DNA of 64,000 nt, taken from Streptomyces sp. NRRL S-350. Lineage in GTDB: Bacteria > Actinomycetota > Actinomycetes > Streptomycetales > Streptomycetaceae. The position numbers were made by a program, and so were the translations under genes. Below are positions 26,735 through 34,747 of the stretch, one piece after another. The stretch covers positions 7,720 through 71,719 of the forward strand of contig NZ_JOHO01000036.1 of assembly GCF_000719705.1 (NCBI RefSeq), given 5' to 3'. Each line of letters opens with the position of its first letter. The first letter of the stretch is position 1. The notes beneath the pieces are model-generated. The model did not search any database. It had not been told where the DNA came from and saw only the letters and a list, made by a program, of their open reading frames with translations.

Positions 26735-27418
26735 ATGGTTGACAGTGCAGACAGTGCCGTGGCGGGGTCGTCCCACCCGACCGTCCCGCTCACCCCCATG
26801 ACGGTGCCCGCCCACGAGGCCGAGGCCCGCAGCAGGTCCTTCCACGACGTGATGGCCCGGCGCCGGACCGTCCGCGACTACTCCACCCGCCCCGTCCCGG
26901 ACGGGGTGGTCGACTGGGCGGTGCGGACCGCGAGCACCGCGCCCAGCGGCGCGCACGTCCAGCCCTGGCGGTTCGTGGTGGTCACCGACCCGGAGCGCAA
27001 GCGGCGGCTGCGTGAGGCGGCGGAGGCCGAGGAGCGCGAGTTCTACGGCCACCGGGCGTCGCAGGAGTGGCTGGCCGCACTGGCGCCGATCGGCACCGAC
27101 TGGCGCAAGCCCTTCCTGGAGGACGCGCCGGCCGTGATCGTCGTGTTCGAGGTGCACAAGGGGCCCGGATCGCCGCGCCCGTACTACACCAAGGAGTCGG
27201 TGGGGATCGCGGTCGGGCTGCTGCTGGCTTCGCTGCACCAGGCCGGACTGGCCACGCTGACCCACACGCCGAGCCCGATGAGGTTCCTCAACGAGGTGTG
27301 CGACCGGCCGGCCGAGGAGCGCGCGGCGTACGTGATCCCGGTCGGCTACCCGGCCGAGGGGGCGCGCGTGCCGGATCTGCGGCGCAAGGAGCTCGACGAG
27401 GTGATGGTCCGGCTCTGA
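26735..27418 (+). CDS. Nitroreductase family protein (iodotyrosine deiodinase-like branch)
   Basis: A flavin-dependent oxidoreductase of the nitroreductase fold, 227 residues from ATG 26735 or 206 from ATG 26798. FMN-contact segments include [39 protein letters not shown], and [19 protein letters not shown]. APSGAHxxPW and the C-terminal [18 protein letters not shown] resemble the bacterial iodotyrosine-deiodinase-like branch rather than classical NfsB. Substrate unknown. The ATG at 26798 begins right at the conserved part, so the first 21 residues are uncertain. Stands alone between the ABC-F and GNAT genes. Confidence 0.83.
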   Translation: MVDSADSAVAGSSHPTVPLTPMTVPAHEAEARSRSFHDVMARRRTVRDYSTRPVPDGVVDWAVRTASTAPSGAHVQPWRFVVVTDPERKRRLREAAEAEEREFYGHRASQEWLAALAPIGTDWRKPFLEDAPAVIVVFEVHKGPGSPRPYYTKESVGIAVGLLLASLHQAGLATLTHTPSPMRFLNEVCDRPAEERAAYVIPVGYPAEGARVPDLRRKELDEVMVRL

Positions 27419-27500
27419 CGCTCCGCCGCGCGACCGGGCGCGCCCGCCGTCCGAGGGGCCCGGATGGTGACAGGTCCGGGCCAAGGACATAATCGCCGCC

Positions 27501-28142
27501 ATGAGCCAAGCACAGCCGCGGTCCTGCGGCCCCGTCCCGGCCGGCGGGGCGCGGACGGCGGTGGAGGCGACCCCCGGGCGGCCGCCCGAACTGCTGCGGC
27601 TGCCCGGCGGCCTCTGGCTGCGCCGCCGCCGCAGCACCCACGCCGTCGCGCTGAACCGGGCCGTCCGCGCCAACCTCGACCACCTGCGGCCCTGGCTGGA
27701 GTGGGCCGCCGAGGCCCCCACCCGGGCGCAGACCGCCCAGCTGGCCCGGGCCGGCCACGCCGCCTGGGAGGCCGGCACCGACTTCATGTACCTGGCCGGC
27801 CTGGACGCCGAACCCGGCAGCGTGATCGGCGCCTTCGGCCTGCACGGGCGGCTCGGCCCGGGCGCGCTGGAGATCGGCTACTGGGTCGCCGCCGGCCACG
27901 TCGGCCGCGGCATCGCCACCACCGCCACCCGGGCACTGACCGAGGCCGCGCTGGCACTGCCCGGGATCACCCGGGTGGAGATCCACTGCGACCGGGCGAA
28001 CACCGCCAGCGCGGCCGTCCCGCGCAAGCTCGGCTACCGGCTGGACCGGATCGCCGAGGCCGCCGTCCGGGCGCCGGCCGAGACCGGACGGCAGCTGGTG
28101 TGGGTCAAGGAACGGCCCGTGGCCGGCCGGGAGACCGCCTAG
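27501..28142 (+). CDS. GNAT family N-acetyltransferase
   Basis: A 213-residue acetyltransferase of the RimJ/RimL type. The acetyl-CoA-binding core is IGYWVAAGHVGRGIATTATR, followed by VEIHCDRANTASAAVPRKLG and a C-terminal strand. The first 30 residues are low-complexity and may be a poorly conserved extension. ATG 27501 is the only reasonable start in frame before the core. Convergent with the aldo/keto reductase; tandem repeats separate them. Substrate unknown. Confidence 0.85.
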   Translation: MSQAQPRSCGPVPAGGARTAVEATPGRPPELLRLPGGLWLRRRRSTHAVALNRAVRANLDHLRPWLEWAAEAPTRAQTAQLARAGHAAWEAGTDFMYLAGLDAEPGSVIGAFGLHGRLGPGALEIGYWVAAGHVGRGIATTATRALTEAALALPGITRVEIHCDRANTASAAVPRKLGYRLDRIAEAAVRAPAETGRQLVWVKERPVAGRETA

Positions 28143-28147
28143 GACCG

Positions 28148-28194
28148 CCCGGGTGCCGCCTGCCCGGGTGCCGCCCTGCCGGGGTGCCGCCTGG
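28148..28194. repeat. 15-16-bp tandem repeat between convergent genes
   Basis: Three imperfect copies of CCCGGGTGCCGCCTG lie between the GNAT stop (28142) and the aldo/keto reductase stop (28242). Confidence 0.8.
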
Positions 28195-28241
28195 GCGCCG
28201 CCGGGCTGGGCACCGGCCTCGGTCGCCTGAAACCGCCTGCT

Positions 28242-29195
28242 CTAGTAGCGGTCGCCGGTCGGCACCGGCAGGGCGTCCAGTTCGGCGAGGTCGGCCGCCG
28301 AGAGCACGACCTCGGCCGCCCCCACGTTGTCCGCCAGGTAGCGCGGCGTCCTGGTGCCCGGGATCGGGAAGACGTACCGGCCCTGCGCCAGCACCCAGGC
28401 CAGGGCCACCTGCGCGGGCGTGGCGCCGATCCGCTCGGCGACCTCCCGGACCTTGGCGACCAGCGCCAGGTTCGCCTTCAGGGCGTCCTGCTGGAAGCGC
28501 GGCAGGCGGCGGCGGAAGTCGTCGGCGGGCAGCTCGTCGAAGGAGGAGATGCTGCCGGTCAGGAAGCCCCGGCCGAGCGGCGAGAACGGGAGGAGGGCGA
28601 TGCCCTGCTCCTCGGTGTAGGGCAGGACTTCGGCCAGCGCGTCCCGGGTCCACAGGGACAGCTCGTTCTGCACGGAGGCCACCGGGTGCACCGACTGCGC
28701 CCGCTTGATCTCCTCGACGGTCACCTCGGAGAGACCGATGTGCCGCACCTTGCCGGCCGCGACGAGTTCGGCGAACGCGCCCCAGGTCTCCTCGATCGGG
28801 ACGTCCGGGTCGACCCGGTGCAGCTGGTAGAGGTCGACGTGGTCGGTGCCCAGGCGGCGCAGGCTCTCGTCGATCGAGCGCCGCACGTGCTCGGGGCGGC
28901 CGTCGCGCTCCTGCTGGCCCCCGCCGCCGGGGACGATGCCCACCTTGGTGGCCAGGAAGGCGCGTTCGCGGTACGGTCCGGCCAGCGCGGCGCCGACGAC
29001 CTCCTCGTTGGTGTACGGGCCGTACATGTCGGCGGTGTCGATCAGGCCGACGCCGAGGTCCAGCGCCTGCCGGATCACCCGGACGGAGTTCTCGTCGTCC
29101 CGGTTGCCCACGTCGTAGGCCCAGGTCATCCCCATGCAGCCGAGACCGATGACGCCGAGTTCCGGGCCGTTGGTACCGAACGGGGCGTTGCGCAT
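28242..29195 (-). CDS. Aldo/keto reductase
   Basis: A 317-residue NADPH-dependent reductase with a TIM-barrel fold, acting on aldehydes or ketones. The catalytic tetrad is visible: Asp in LIDTADMYG, Tyr in the same motif, Lys in FLATKVGI and His in YQLHRVDP. Cofactor-binding residues lie in FPIPGTRTPRYLADN. It resembles the AKR13-type stress reductases by motif and length. ATG 29195 (MRNAPFGTNGPELGVIGLG) is followed at once by the conserved beginning. Monocistronic, neighbouring an SGNH hydrolase gene 71 bases upstream on the same strand. Confidence 0.92.
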   Translation of the reverse strand: MRNAPFGTNGPELGVIGLGCMGMTWAYDVGNRDDENSVRVIRQALDLGVGLIDTADMYGPYTNEEVVGAALAGPYRERAFLATKVGIVPGGGGQQERDGRPEHVRRSIDESLRRLGTDHVDLYQLHRVDPDVPIEETWGAFAELVAAGKVRHIGLSEVTVEEIKRAQSVHPVASVQNELSLWTRDALAEVLPYTEEQGIALLPFSPLGRGFLTGSISSFDELPADDFRRRLPRFQQDALKANLALVAKVREVAERIGATPAQVALAWVLAQGRYVFPIPGTRTPRYLADNVGAAEVVLSAADLAELDALPVPTGDRY

Positions 29196-29266
29196 GAGGG
29201 TGCTCCCATCGTGGTTTCCGCTGCGGTTCCCGCGCGGTTCGGGTGGTGGTGCGTGATCCGACGCCC

Positions 29267-29914
29267 TCAGCTTTCACCTTGGAGTGCACTCGAGGTCAAG
29301 TCCGCTCGGATCCACTCGCGGAAGCCGCCCTCCAGGACCAGCTCCGCCAGCCGTCCGTACCCTCCCGCGCCCGGGTGCGCGCCGTCCCCGGCCGCGGCCT
29401 CGGCCGTCCAGACCGGGTCGGCCGCCAGCGCCTCGGTGACGTCGACGAACGGGATCCGGTGCGACGCGCAGAGCGCGGCCATGGCCGAGGCGAGCTTCCG
29501 CAGCCTCTCCAGGTGCTCGACTCCCCCGCACACCACCACCGGTGGGCCCACCACCAGCACGCCGATGCCCCGCGCGCGGGCGTCGTCGAGCAGAGCGGCG
29601 AGGTTGGCCACGGTGTCCTCGTGCGCGACGCGCGGTGCGCCGTCCTCCGTCATCGCGTCGTTGGCACCGAAGGAGACCACCAGCCGGTTGTCCGCGCCGG
29701 GCACGGTCCGCGCCTCCACCTCGGGCCGGCCGCGCCGCCGCACCTGCGCCGAAGTGTCGCGGCGGACACCGAGGTTGAAGGCGGTGGCGCCCGGAGCGGC
29801 GGCCTGCAGCACCCGGCCGACCCAGCCGCGGAACTCCGGGTCGCCGAGGCCCTGGACGAAGGAGTCGCCGAGGAAGCAGATCCGGGGGCCGTTCACATCG
29901 CTTCGCATGATCAT
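29267..29914 (-). CDS. SGNH/GDSL-type hydrolase
   Basis: A 215-residue esterase or lipase of the SGNH fold. Block I is RICFLGDSFVQGLGD (nucleophilic Ser), block II includes the Gly in LGVRRDTSAQV, block III is SFGANDAM (Gly and Asn) and block V is DGAHPGAGGYGRL (Asp and His). No signal peptide, so cytoplasmic. ATG 29914 (MIMRSDVNGPR) is favoured, with GGTGGG upstream; an upstream frame extension is arginine-rich and unlike the family. Natural substrate unknown. Confidence 0.87.
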   Translation of the reverse strand: MIMRSDVNGPRICFLGDSFVQGLGDPEFRGWVGRVLQAAAPGATAFNLGVRRDTSAQVRRRGRPEVEARTVPGADNRLVVSFGANDAMTEDGAPRVAHEDTVANLAALLDDARARGIGVLVVGPPVVVCGGVEHLERLRKLASAMAALCASHRIPFVDVTEALAADPVWTAEAAAGDGAHPGAGGYGRLAELVLEGGFREWIRADLTSSALQGES

Positions 29915-30041
29915 CGGCCCACCGTAGGGGTGCGGGCCGGGCGCACGCTCCCGGGTTTCCCGCCGTGCCCGCGGATCCGGCCGTCGATCCTCCGTCGTCA
30001 CCGTGCACGGACTGACCAGCCGGTCACCGGATCACGGCCAC

Positions 30042-30098
30042 GGCAACGGCAGTGGCAGTGGCAGTGGCAGTGGCAACGGCAACGGCAACGGCAACGGT
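30042..30098. repeat. Hexanucleotide microsatellite
   Basis: About nine tandem hexamers, GGCAAC and GGCAGT, arranged as one GGCAAC, four GGCAGT and four GGCAAC. It lies between the divergent SGNH hydrolase (29914) and zinc-ribbon SDR (30183) genes, in the 5' region of the latter. No annotated frame covers it. Confidence 0.85.
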
Positions 30099-30182
30099 TG
30101 AAGCTCCGGGGAAATTGGCATCTCATCGTCCCGGACCGTCGACTACTCTCCCTCCCACCTGTACGGCACCGAGGGGGCGGAC

Positions 30183-31586
30183 ATGACGGTCCGGGACGAC
30201 CACGACCAACTCGACACGACCATCCTTCCGACCGGCGACGCCGCCCGCCCGGCAGGCCCCACCCCCGAGGAACTCGCCGCGTTCAGCCGCACCCTCGGCC
30301 GCCTGCGGGCGCTCCCCTCGCACGACCGCACCAGGCTGCACGCCGAGCGGCAGCTCAGCTCCTTCGTGATGGAGAGCCGCAAGCGCCGCCGCCAGGAGGC
30401 GCGGCAGGCCGTCCGGGACGCCGACGCCGAACTCCTCGCCGCCACCGCGACCGGCGGCCGGGACCGCCGCGAGGACGCCCCGCTCGCGGAACGGGGCGGT
30501 CCCGTCGGCGAGCTGCGGATGCCGCGCAAGTGCTATGTCTGCAAGGCCTACCGCCAGGTCGACGGCTTCTACCACATGCTCTGCCCGGGCTGCTCGGCCG
30601 ACAACACCGCGCGCCGCGCGCTGGGCACCGACCTGCGCGGGCGCCGCGCGCTGCTCACCGGCGGGCGGGTGAAGATCGGCTTCCAGCTCGCCCTGATGAT
30701 GCTGCGCGACGGCGCAGAGCTGATCGTCACCAGCCGCTTCCCGCAGGACACCGTCCGGCGCTTCCGCGCCGCCGAGGGCAGCGAGCACTGGCGGGACCGG
30801 CTCACCGTGGTCGGCATCGACCTCCGTGACCCACGCCAAGTCCTCGGGCTGGCCGACCGGTTGCGCGCGGACGGGCGCCCGCTCGACATCCTCGTCAACA
30901 ACGCCGCCCAGACCCTCCGCCGCCCGCCCGAGTCGTACGCCCTGCTGGCCGCCGGCGAGCAGGACGCCCTGCCCGCTGGCGACCGCCGGGCGATCAGCCA
31001 TGCGCCCGGCTTCCGACCGAGCTCCGGGCCGCCCCAACTCGCCTCGGGCCTGGGGACGCTGCTCGACCTGACGGACGAGGCCGGGCTGCTGCCCGACCTC
31101 GCCCCCGCCAACTCCTGGTCCGCCACGCTCGGTTCGCTCGACCCGGTGGAGGTCCTGGAGACCCAGCTGGTCAACGCCCTGGCCCCGGCACTGCTCTGCG
31201 ACCGGCTGCTGCCCCTGCTGCTGGCCTCGCCGCACCCCGCCCGCTACATCGTCAACGTCACGGCGGTGGAGGGCCGGTTCGCCGTCCGCAACAAGGCCGC
31301 CCGGCACCCTCACACCAACATGGCGAAGGCCGCGCTCAACATGCTCACCCGCACCGGCGCCGCCGAACTCGCCGGCCAGGGCGTGCACATGTGCGCCGTC
31401 GACACCGGCTGGATCACCGACGAGAACCCGGCGCCCAAGAAGGCGCGGATCGCCGCCCGCGGGTTCCGCACGCCGCTGGACGTCGTCGACGGCGCGGCCC
31501 GGGTGTACGACCCGATCGTCCGGGGCGAGGCCGGGCACCCGGTGTCGGGGGTGTTCCTCAAGGACTACCGGGTGGCCGAGTGGTGA
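30183..31586 (+). CDS. SDR-type protein with N-terminal zinc ribbon
   Basis: A 467-residue protein joining a helical N-terminus, a Cys4 zinc-binding knuckle (CYVCK, then LCPGCSADN, residues about 119-142) and a Rossmann domain of the short-chain dehydrogenase class. The nucleotide-binding loop is LLTGGRVKIGFQLAL, and ILVNNAAQTLRRPPES follows. At the active site NVTAVEGRF replaces the usual Ser, and HTNMAKAALNMLTRT keeps the Lys but has Thr where the catalytic Tyr of Y-x-x-x-K should be. It may therefore not be a standard dehydrogenase. ATG 30183 follows GAGGGGGCGG. Function unknown. Confidence 0.8.
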   Translation: MTVRDDHDQLDTTILPTGDAARPAGPTPEELAAFSRTLGRLRALPSHDRTRLHAERQLSSFVMESRKRRRQEARQAVRDADAELLAATATGGRDRREDAPLAERGGPVGELRMPRKCYVCKAYRQVDGFYHMLCPGCSADNTARRALGTDLRGRRALLTGGRVKIGFQLALMMLRDGAELIVTSRFPQDTVRRFRAAEGSEHWRDRLTVVGIDLRDPRQVLGLADRLRADGRPLDILVNNAAQTLRRPPESYALLAAGEQDALPAGDRRAISHAPGFRPSSGPPQLASGLGTLLDLTDEAGLLPDLAPANSWSATLGSLDPVEVLETQLVNALAPALLCDRLLPLLLASPHPARYIVNVTAVEGRFAVRNKAARHPHTNMAKAALNMLTRTGAAELAGQGVHMCAVDTGWITDENPAPKKARIAARGFRTPLDVVDGAARVYDPIVRGEAGHPVSGVFLKDYRVAEW

Positions 31587-31638
31587 CGGGGCCCGGACCG
31601 GCCCGGGTGTCGTAGCAGCCGCCCCTGACCCGCGACAG

Positions 31639-31678
31639 CTGCGGCCCGCCCCGGGAATCCTGCCGGGGCGGCCCGCAG
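31639..31678. terminator. Bidirectional terminator between convergent SDR genes
   Basis: A 16-bp stem with one mismatch, 31639-31654 paired with 31663-31678, and an 8-base loop, between stops at 31586 and 31684. Confidence 0.7.
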
Positions 31679-31683
31679 CGGGT

Positions 31684-32427
31684 TCAGCGGCCGGTGGGCA
31701 GGTTGGCGCCGCCGGTGCAGTCGAACACCACGCCCGTGACGAAGGTGTTGGCCGCGAGCAGGTGGATCGCCCGGGCCACGTCCTCGGCGCGGCCGACCCG
31801 GCCGACCGGGGTGGTGGCGGCCAGGCCCTCGAAGAGCGCGGTGCGCTGCTCGACCGGGACGCGGTCCCACCACGGGGTGTCGATGACGCCGGGCGAGACG
31901 GCGTTGACCCGCAGCGGGGCGAGCTCGACGGCCAGCGGCGGGACCATCGCCTCCAACGCGCCGTTGATCGCGGCCAGTCCGGCGGTGCCGGGGATCGCCG
32001 CGCGGGCGGAGGCGGCGGTGATCAGGGTGACCGAGCCGTCCTCGCGCAGGTGCGGCAGCGCCGCCTGCAGGACGCGGACCTGCGGCCAGAACTTGGCGTC
32101 GAATCCGGTGGCGAGGTCGGCCAGGTCGAGCTGTGCGAACGGGCCGCTGCCGGCCGCGCCGCTGACCGCGACGACCAGGTGGTCCACGGTGCCCTCCTCG
32201 GCGAAGAAGGCGGCGAGCGCGACGGGGTCGGTCGCGTCCAGCTGCCGGCCGGTGGTCTTGCCGCCGATCCGGGCGACGGCGGCGTCCAGCCGCTCGCGGT
32301 CGCGACCGGTGACCACCACCTCGGCGCCGTCCGCGGCGAAGGCGGTGGCGGCGGCCTCGCCGATGCCCGAGCTGCCGCCCATGACGACGACGCGCTGGCC
32401 GGTGAAGAGGTTTGACGCAGTGCTCAT
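31684..32427 (-). CDS. SDR family oxidoreductase, atypical active site
   Basis: A 247-residue Rossmann-fold protein of the short-chain dehydrogenase family. The cofactor loop VVVMGGSSGIGEAAATAFA and RVNAVSPGVIDTPWWDRV are typical, as is the C-terminal GVVFDCTGGANL. The catalytic Tyr and Lys are not in place: the region reads TAGLAAINGALEAM where Y-x-x-x-K is expected. ATG 32427 gives normal length. It is divergent from a TetR regulator (32544), with two 25-bp operator-like palindromes in the 116-base gap, so TetR repression of this gene is likely. Confidence 0.85.
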   Translation of the reverse strand: MSTASNLFTGQRVVVMGGSSGIGEAAATAFAADGAEVVVTGRDRERLDAAVARIGGKTTGRQLDATDPVALAAFFAEEGTVDHLVVAVSGAAGSGPFAQLDLADLATGFDAKFWPQVRVLQAALPHLREDGSVTLITAASARAAIPGTAGLAAINGALEAMVPPLAVELAPLRVNAVSPGVIDTPWWDRVPVEQRTALFEGLAATTPVGRVGRAEDVARAIHLLAANTFVTGVVFDCTGGANLPTGR

Positions 32428-32446
32428 GGTGGTGAGGCCCTTCGGA

Positions 32447-32502
32447 TTGTCGAGACCATCGGTTCTGGCAACGATGTTTGTCGAGACTGCTAGTCTTGTC
32501 AA
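32447..32502. promoter_or_regulatory. Paired TetR-type operators
   Basis: Two 25-bp sites with 11-3-11 symmetry. Site 1 (32447-32471) has halves TTGTCGAGACC and GGTTCTGGCAA around ATC. Site 2 (32478-32502) has halves TTGTCGAGACT and AGTCTTGTCAA around GCT; the second is the better palindrome (9 of 11 pairs). Their centres are 31 bp apart, about three helical turns. They lie between the divergent SDR and TetR genes. Confidence 0.6.
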
Positions 32503-32543
32503 GTGGGGGCAGGAAAACCGGGGGCACGAGGAGAGGAAGCACG

Positions 32544-33311
32544 ATGAACGAGACCGGACCCCGAACCGGGCCCACGGCAGCACCGGAACCCGTCGAGCAG
32601 CCCGGACAGCCGGGGCAGTCGGAGCAGTCGGGGCAGGAGGAGCAGGAGGAGCAGGAGGAGCAGGAGGAGCAACCAGAGGAGAGGGAGCAGCGGCGCATCG
32701 CCGAGACGACGACCCGGCAACCCTCGCCCGCGCCCCGCCCGCACACCGGACGCCGCCGCAACGAGGCCGCCCACCAGGCGATCCTCGACGCCGCCCTGCA
32801 CCTGCTCGCCGACGCGGACGGCACACCCGTCACCATCGACGCCATCGCCCGCACGGCAGGCGTCGGCAAGCAGACCGTCTACCGCTGGTGGCCCTCCAAG
32901 GGCGCCGTGCTGCTCGACGCCCTCACCGACCGCGCCGACCAGGACGTCCACGGCCCCGACACCGGTGCCCTCCGCACCGATCTGCGCGCCTTCGTCGCCA
33001 CCACCTTCGACGCCGCCCAGCGCAGCACCACCGCCTCCGCCCTGCGCACCGTCGTCCGCGAGGCCGCCCGCGACCCCCACCTCGCCGAACTCGTGCAGAC
33101 CTTCACCGCCGGCCGCCGCACCGCCCTGCGCGAACTCCTCTCCCGGGGGCGCGAGCGCGGCGAACTGGCCCAGGACGCCGACCTGGACCTGATCGTGGAC
33201 CAGGTCTACGGGGTCTTCTGGTACCGCTTCCTGCTCGGCCACGGCCCGTTGGACCCAGCGACGGCCGAACGGCTCGCCGACACCCTGGTCACGGGAAACA
33301 CGACCGACTGA
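32544..33311 (+). CDS. TetR family transcriptional regulator
   Basis: A 255-residue TetR-type repressor. The helix-turn-helix lies unusually far in, about residues 80-120 (AILDAALHLLADADGTPVTI, then DAIARTAGVGKQTVYRWWPS), followed by a TetR_C-like ligand domain ending VDQVYGVFWYRFLLGHGPLD. Residues 1-75 are a disordered Gln/Glu/Pro-rich extension containing four QEE triplets from a 9-bp repeat. ATG 32544 has GAGAGGAAG upstream, so the extension appears to be translated. It is divergent from the SDR at 32427 with paired operators between, implying control of the SDR and of itself. Confidence 0.87.
   Translation: MNETGPRTGPTAAPEPVEQPGQPGQSEQSGQEEQEEQEEQEEQPEEREQRRIAETTTRQPSPAPRPHTGRRRNEAAHQAILDAALHLLADADGTPVTIDAIARTAGVGKQTVYRWWPSKGAVLLDALTDRADQDVHGPDTGALRTDLRAFVATTFDAAQRSTTASALRTVVREAARDPHLAELVQTFTAGRRTALRELLSRGRERGELAQDADLDLIVDQVYGVFWYRFLLGHGPLDPATAERLADTLVTGNTTD
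32634..32669 (+). repeat. 9-bp tandem repeat CAGGAGGAG, four copies
   Basis: Four exact in-frame copies encode the Gln-Glu-Glu stretch in the N-terminal extension of the TetR regulator. Confidence 0.9.
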
Positions 33312-33411
33312 GGCCGGCCCCTCGGGTCGTCTCCCGCGCGCCCGCCTCCGCGCCCGTGGCCCCGGCCCGCCTGTGGATCTGCCCGGCCCCGCCCGCCGCA
33401 GCCTGACGGGC

Positions 33412-34062
33412 TCAGCCCTTGCGGGCCTCGGCCAGCAGGCAGACGTACGAGCGGTCCTCGCGCCGCGGGTTCGGCTGCTCCAGCCGCGTCGTGACGGTGA
33501 AGCCGGCTGCGTCCAGCAGTGCGGCCAGGCGGGCCGCCGGGAGCATGTGGGCGGTGTACGACACCGGGTGGCCGTACGCCTGGGCGGGGTTCAGCCAGGC
33601 GTCACCCGTGTGCCCGCCGAGGAGGAGGTGGCCGCCGGGGGCGAGGACCCGGTGGAACTCGGTGAACAGGTCGGGCAGTCGAGCGGGCGGCGTGTGGTGG
33701 ACGGAGTACCAGGCGAGGACACCGCCGAGGGCGCCGTCGGGGAGGTCGAGGGCGTCCATCGAGCCCTGCAGGAAGCGCAGTCGGGGGTAGGCGCGACGGG
33801 CGAGCGCGATCATCTCGCCCGACACGTCGACGCCGAAGGCCGACAGCCCCAGGCCGTCCAGGTAGGCCGTCACCCGCCCCGGCCCGCACCCGAGGTCGGC
33901 GACGTCGCCACCGCCCGATTCCCGTACCAGCTCGGCGAAGGCGGCGAGCATCGCCCGGGACAGCGGGTCCATGCCCTCGGGCGGGACGACGAGGCGCAGG
34001 TAGTCGGCGGCGATGGCGTCGTACGACGCGCGGACGGCGGCGAGGTGCGCGGGTTCGGTCAC
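33412..34062 (-). CDS. Class I SAM-dependent methyltransferase
   Basis: A 216-residue methyltransferase with the seven-strand SAM-binding fold. Motif I is VADLGCGPGRVTAYLDGLG (residues about 53-71), the acidic loop is FGVDVSGEMIALAR, and FHRVLAPGGHLLLGGH is motif III. The acceptor is not identifiable. The GTG start at 34062 overlaps the stop of the peptide deformylase gene (GTGA), so the two are co-translated. Coupling to a deformylase hints at an acceptor related to translation or to N-terminal processing, but this is only context. Confidence 0.87.
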   Translation of the reverse strand: MTEPAHLAAVRASYDAIAADYLRLVVPPEGMDPLSRAMLAAFAELVRESGGGDVADLGCGPGRVTAYLDGLGLSAFGVDVSGEMIALARRAYPRLRFLQGSMDALDLPDGALGGVLAWYSVHHTPPARLPDLFTEFHRVLAPGGHLLLGGHTGDAWLNPAQAYGHPVSYTAHMLPAARLAALLDAAGFTVTTRLEQPNPRREDRSYVCLLAEARKG

Positions 34063-34685
34063 CGCGTCGCCTCGGCGGCCTTGACGGCCCGGCCAGCCTT
34101 GACGGCCTCGGTCTTGGCGGCCCTCGCGGCGCGCTCGGCGAACACCTTCTCCCGCCGGTCGGCGGACTGCTTCGTCATCCGCTTGCGGTCGCGGGCGGAG
34201 AGCCGGTCGAGGTACAGCCCGCCGTTCAGATGGTCGGTCTCGTGCTGCAGGCAGCGGGCGAAGTAGCCGGTGCCTTCGATGGTGACGGGGTCGCCGTACT
34301 GGTCGACGCCGTGCACCACGGCACGGGCCGGGCGGGCGAGCCGGGTGTGCGCGCCGGGGACGGAGAGGCAGCCTTCGGTGTCCTCGATCAGCGGGCGGCC
34401 GGGATCCTGTTCCTCGACCACCGGGTTGAGCACGTGGCCGGTGTGCCGGACGCCGTCGTCGTCGGGGCAGTCGTAGACGAACAGGCGCAGGTCCACGTCC
34501 ACCTGGTTGGCGGCGAGGCCGCAGCCGTCGGCGACGGCCATGGTGACGAACATGTCGTCGATGAGCCGGGCCAGGCGCTCGCTGCCGAAGTCCTCCTCGG
34601 TCGCCGTGCGGCAGGTGCGGCGCAGGATCTCCTCCCCCACCTCGGTGATCCGCAGGACGGTCGGGGGTTCGCGCAGCTCGGACAC
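34059..34685 (-). CDS. def: Peptide deformylase
   Basis: A 208-residue metalloenzyme removing the formyl group from nascent proteins. All three motifs are present: GCGLAANQV, EGCLSVPG and QHETDHLNG, with Cys and two His as metal ligands. The C-terminus (about 165-208) is a basic Lys/Ala/Arg-rich extension. The GTG start at 34685 has GAGGAG upstream. It is probably an accessory copy, since it is not linked to fmt or priA; in this window it is divergent from a winged-helix regulator with twin TTTGCAAA operators and followed by an overlapping methyltransferase. An inducible deformylase could confer tolerance to actinonin-like inhibitors; that is inference. Confidence 0.9.
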   Translation of the reverse strand: MSELREPPTVLRITEVGEEILRRTCRTATEEDFGSERLARLIDDMFVTMAVADGCGLAANQVDVDLRLFVYDCPDDDGVRHTGHVLNPVVEEQDPGRPLIEDTEGCLSVPGAHTRLARPARAVVHGVDQYGDPVTIEGTGYFARCLQHETDHLNGGLYLDRLSARDRKRMTKQSADRREKVFAERAARAAKTEAVKAGRAVKAAEATR

Positions 34686-34720
34686 GGGCGCTCCTCGGAG
34701 GGGCTGGGCTTGCTGTCGGC

Positions 34721-34747
34721 TTTGCAAAGTAGCAGAATTTGCAAAGT
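34721..34747. promoter_or_regulatory. Twin TTTGCAAAGT operator
   Basis: TTTGCAAAGT occurs at 34721-34730 and 34738-34747; TTTGCAAA is itself a palindrome. The second copy runs into the GTG start (34746) of the winged-helix regulator, while the deformylase starts at 34685 in the other direction. Occupation would block both transcripts. Confidence 0.6.
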
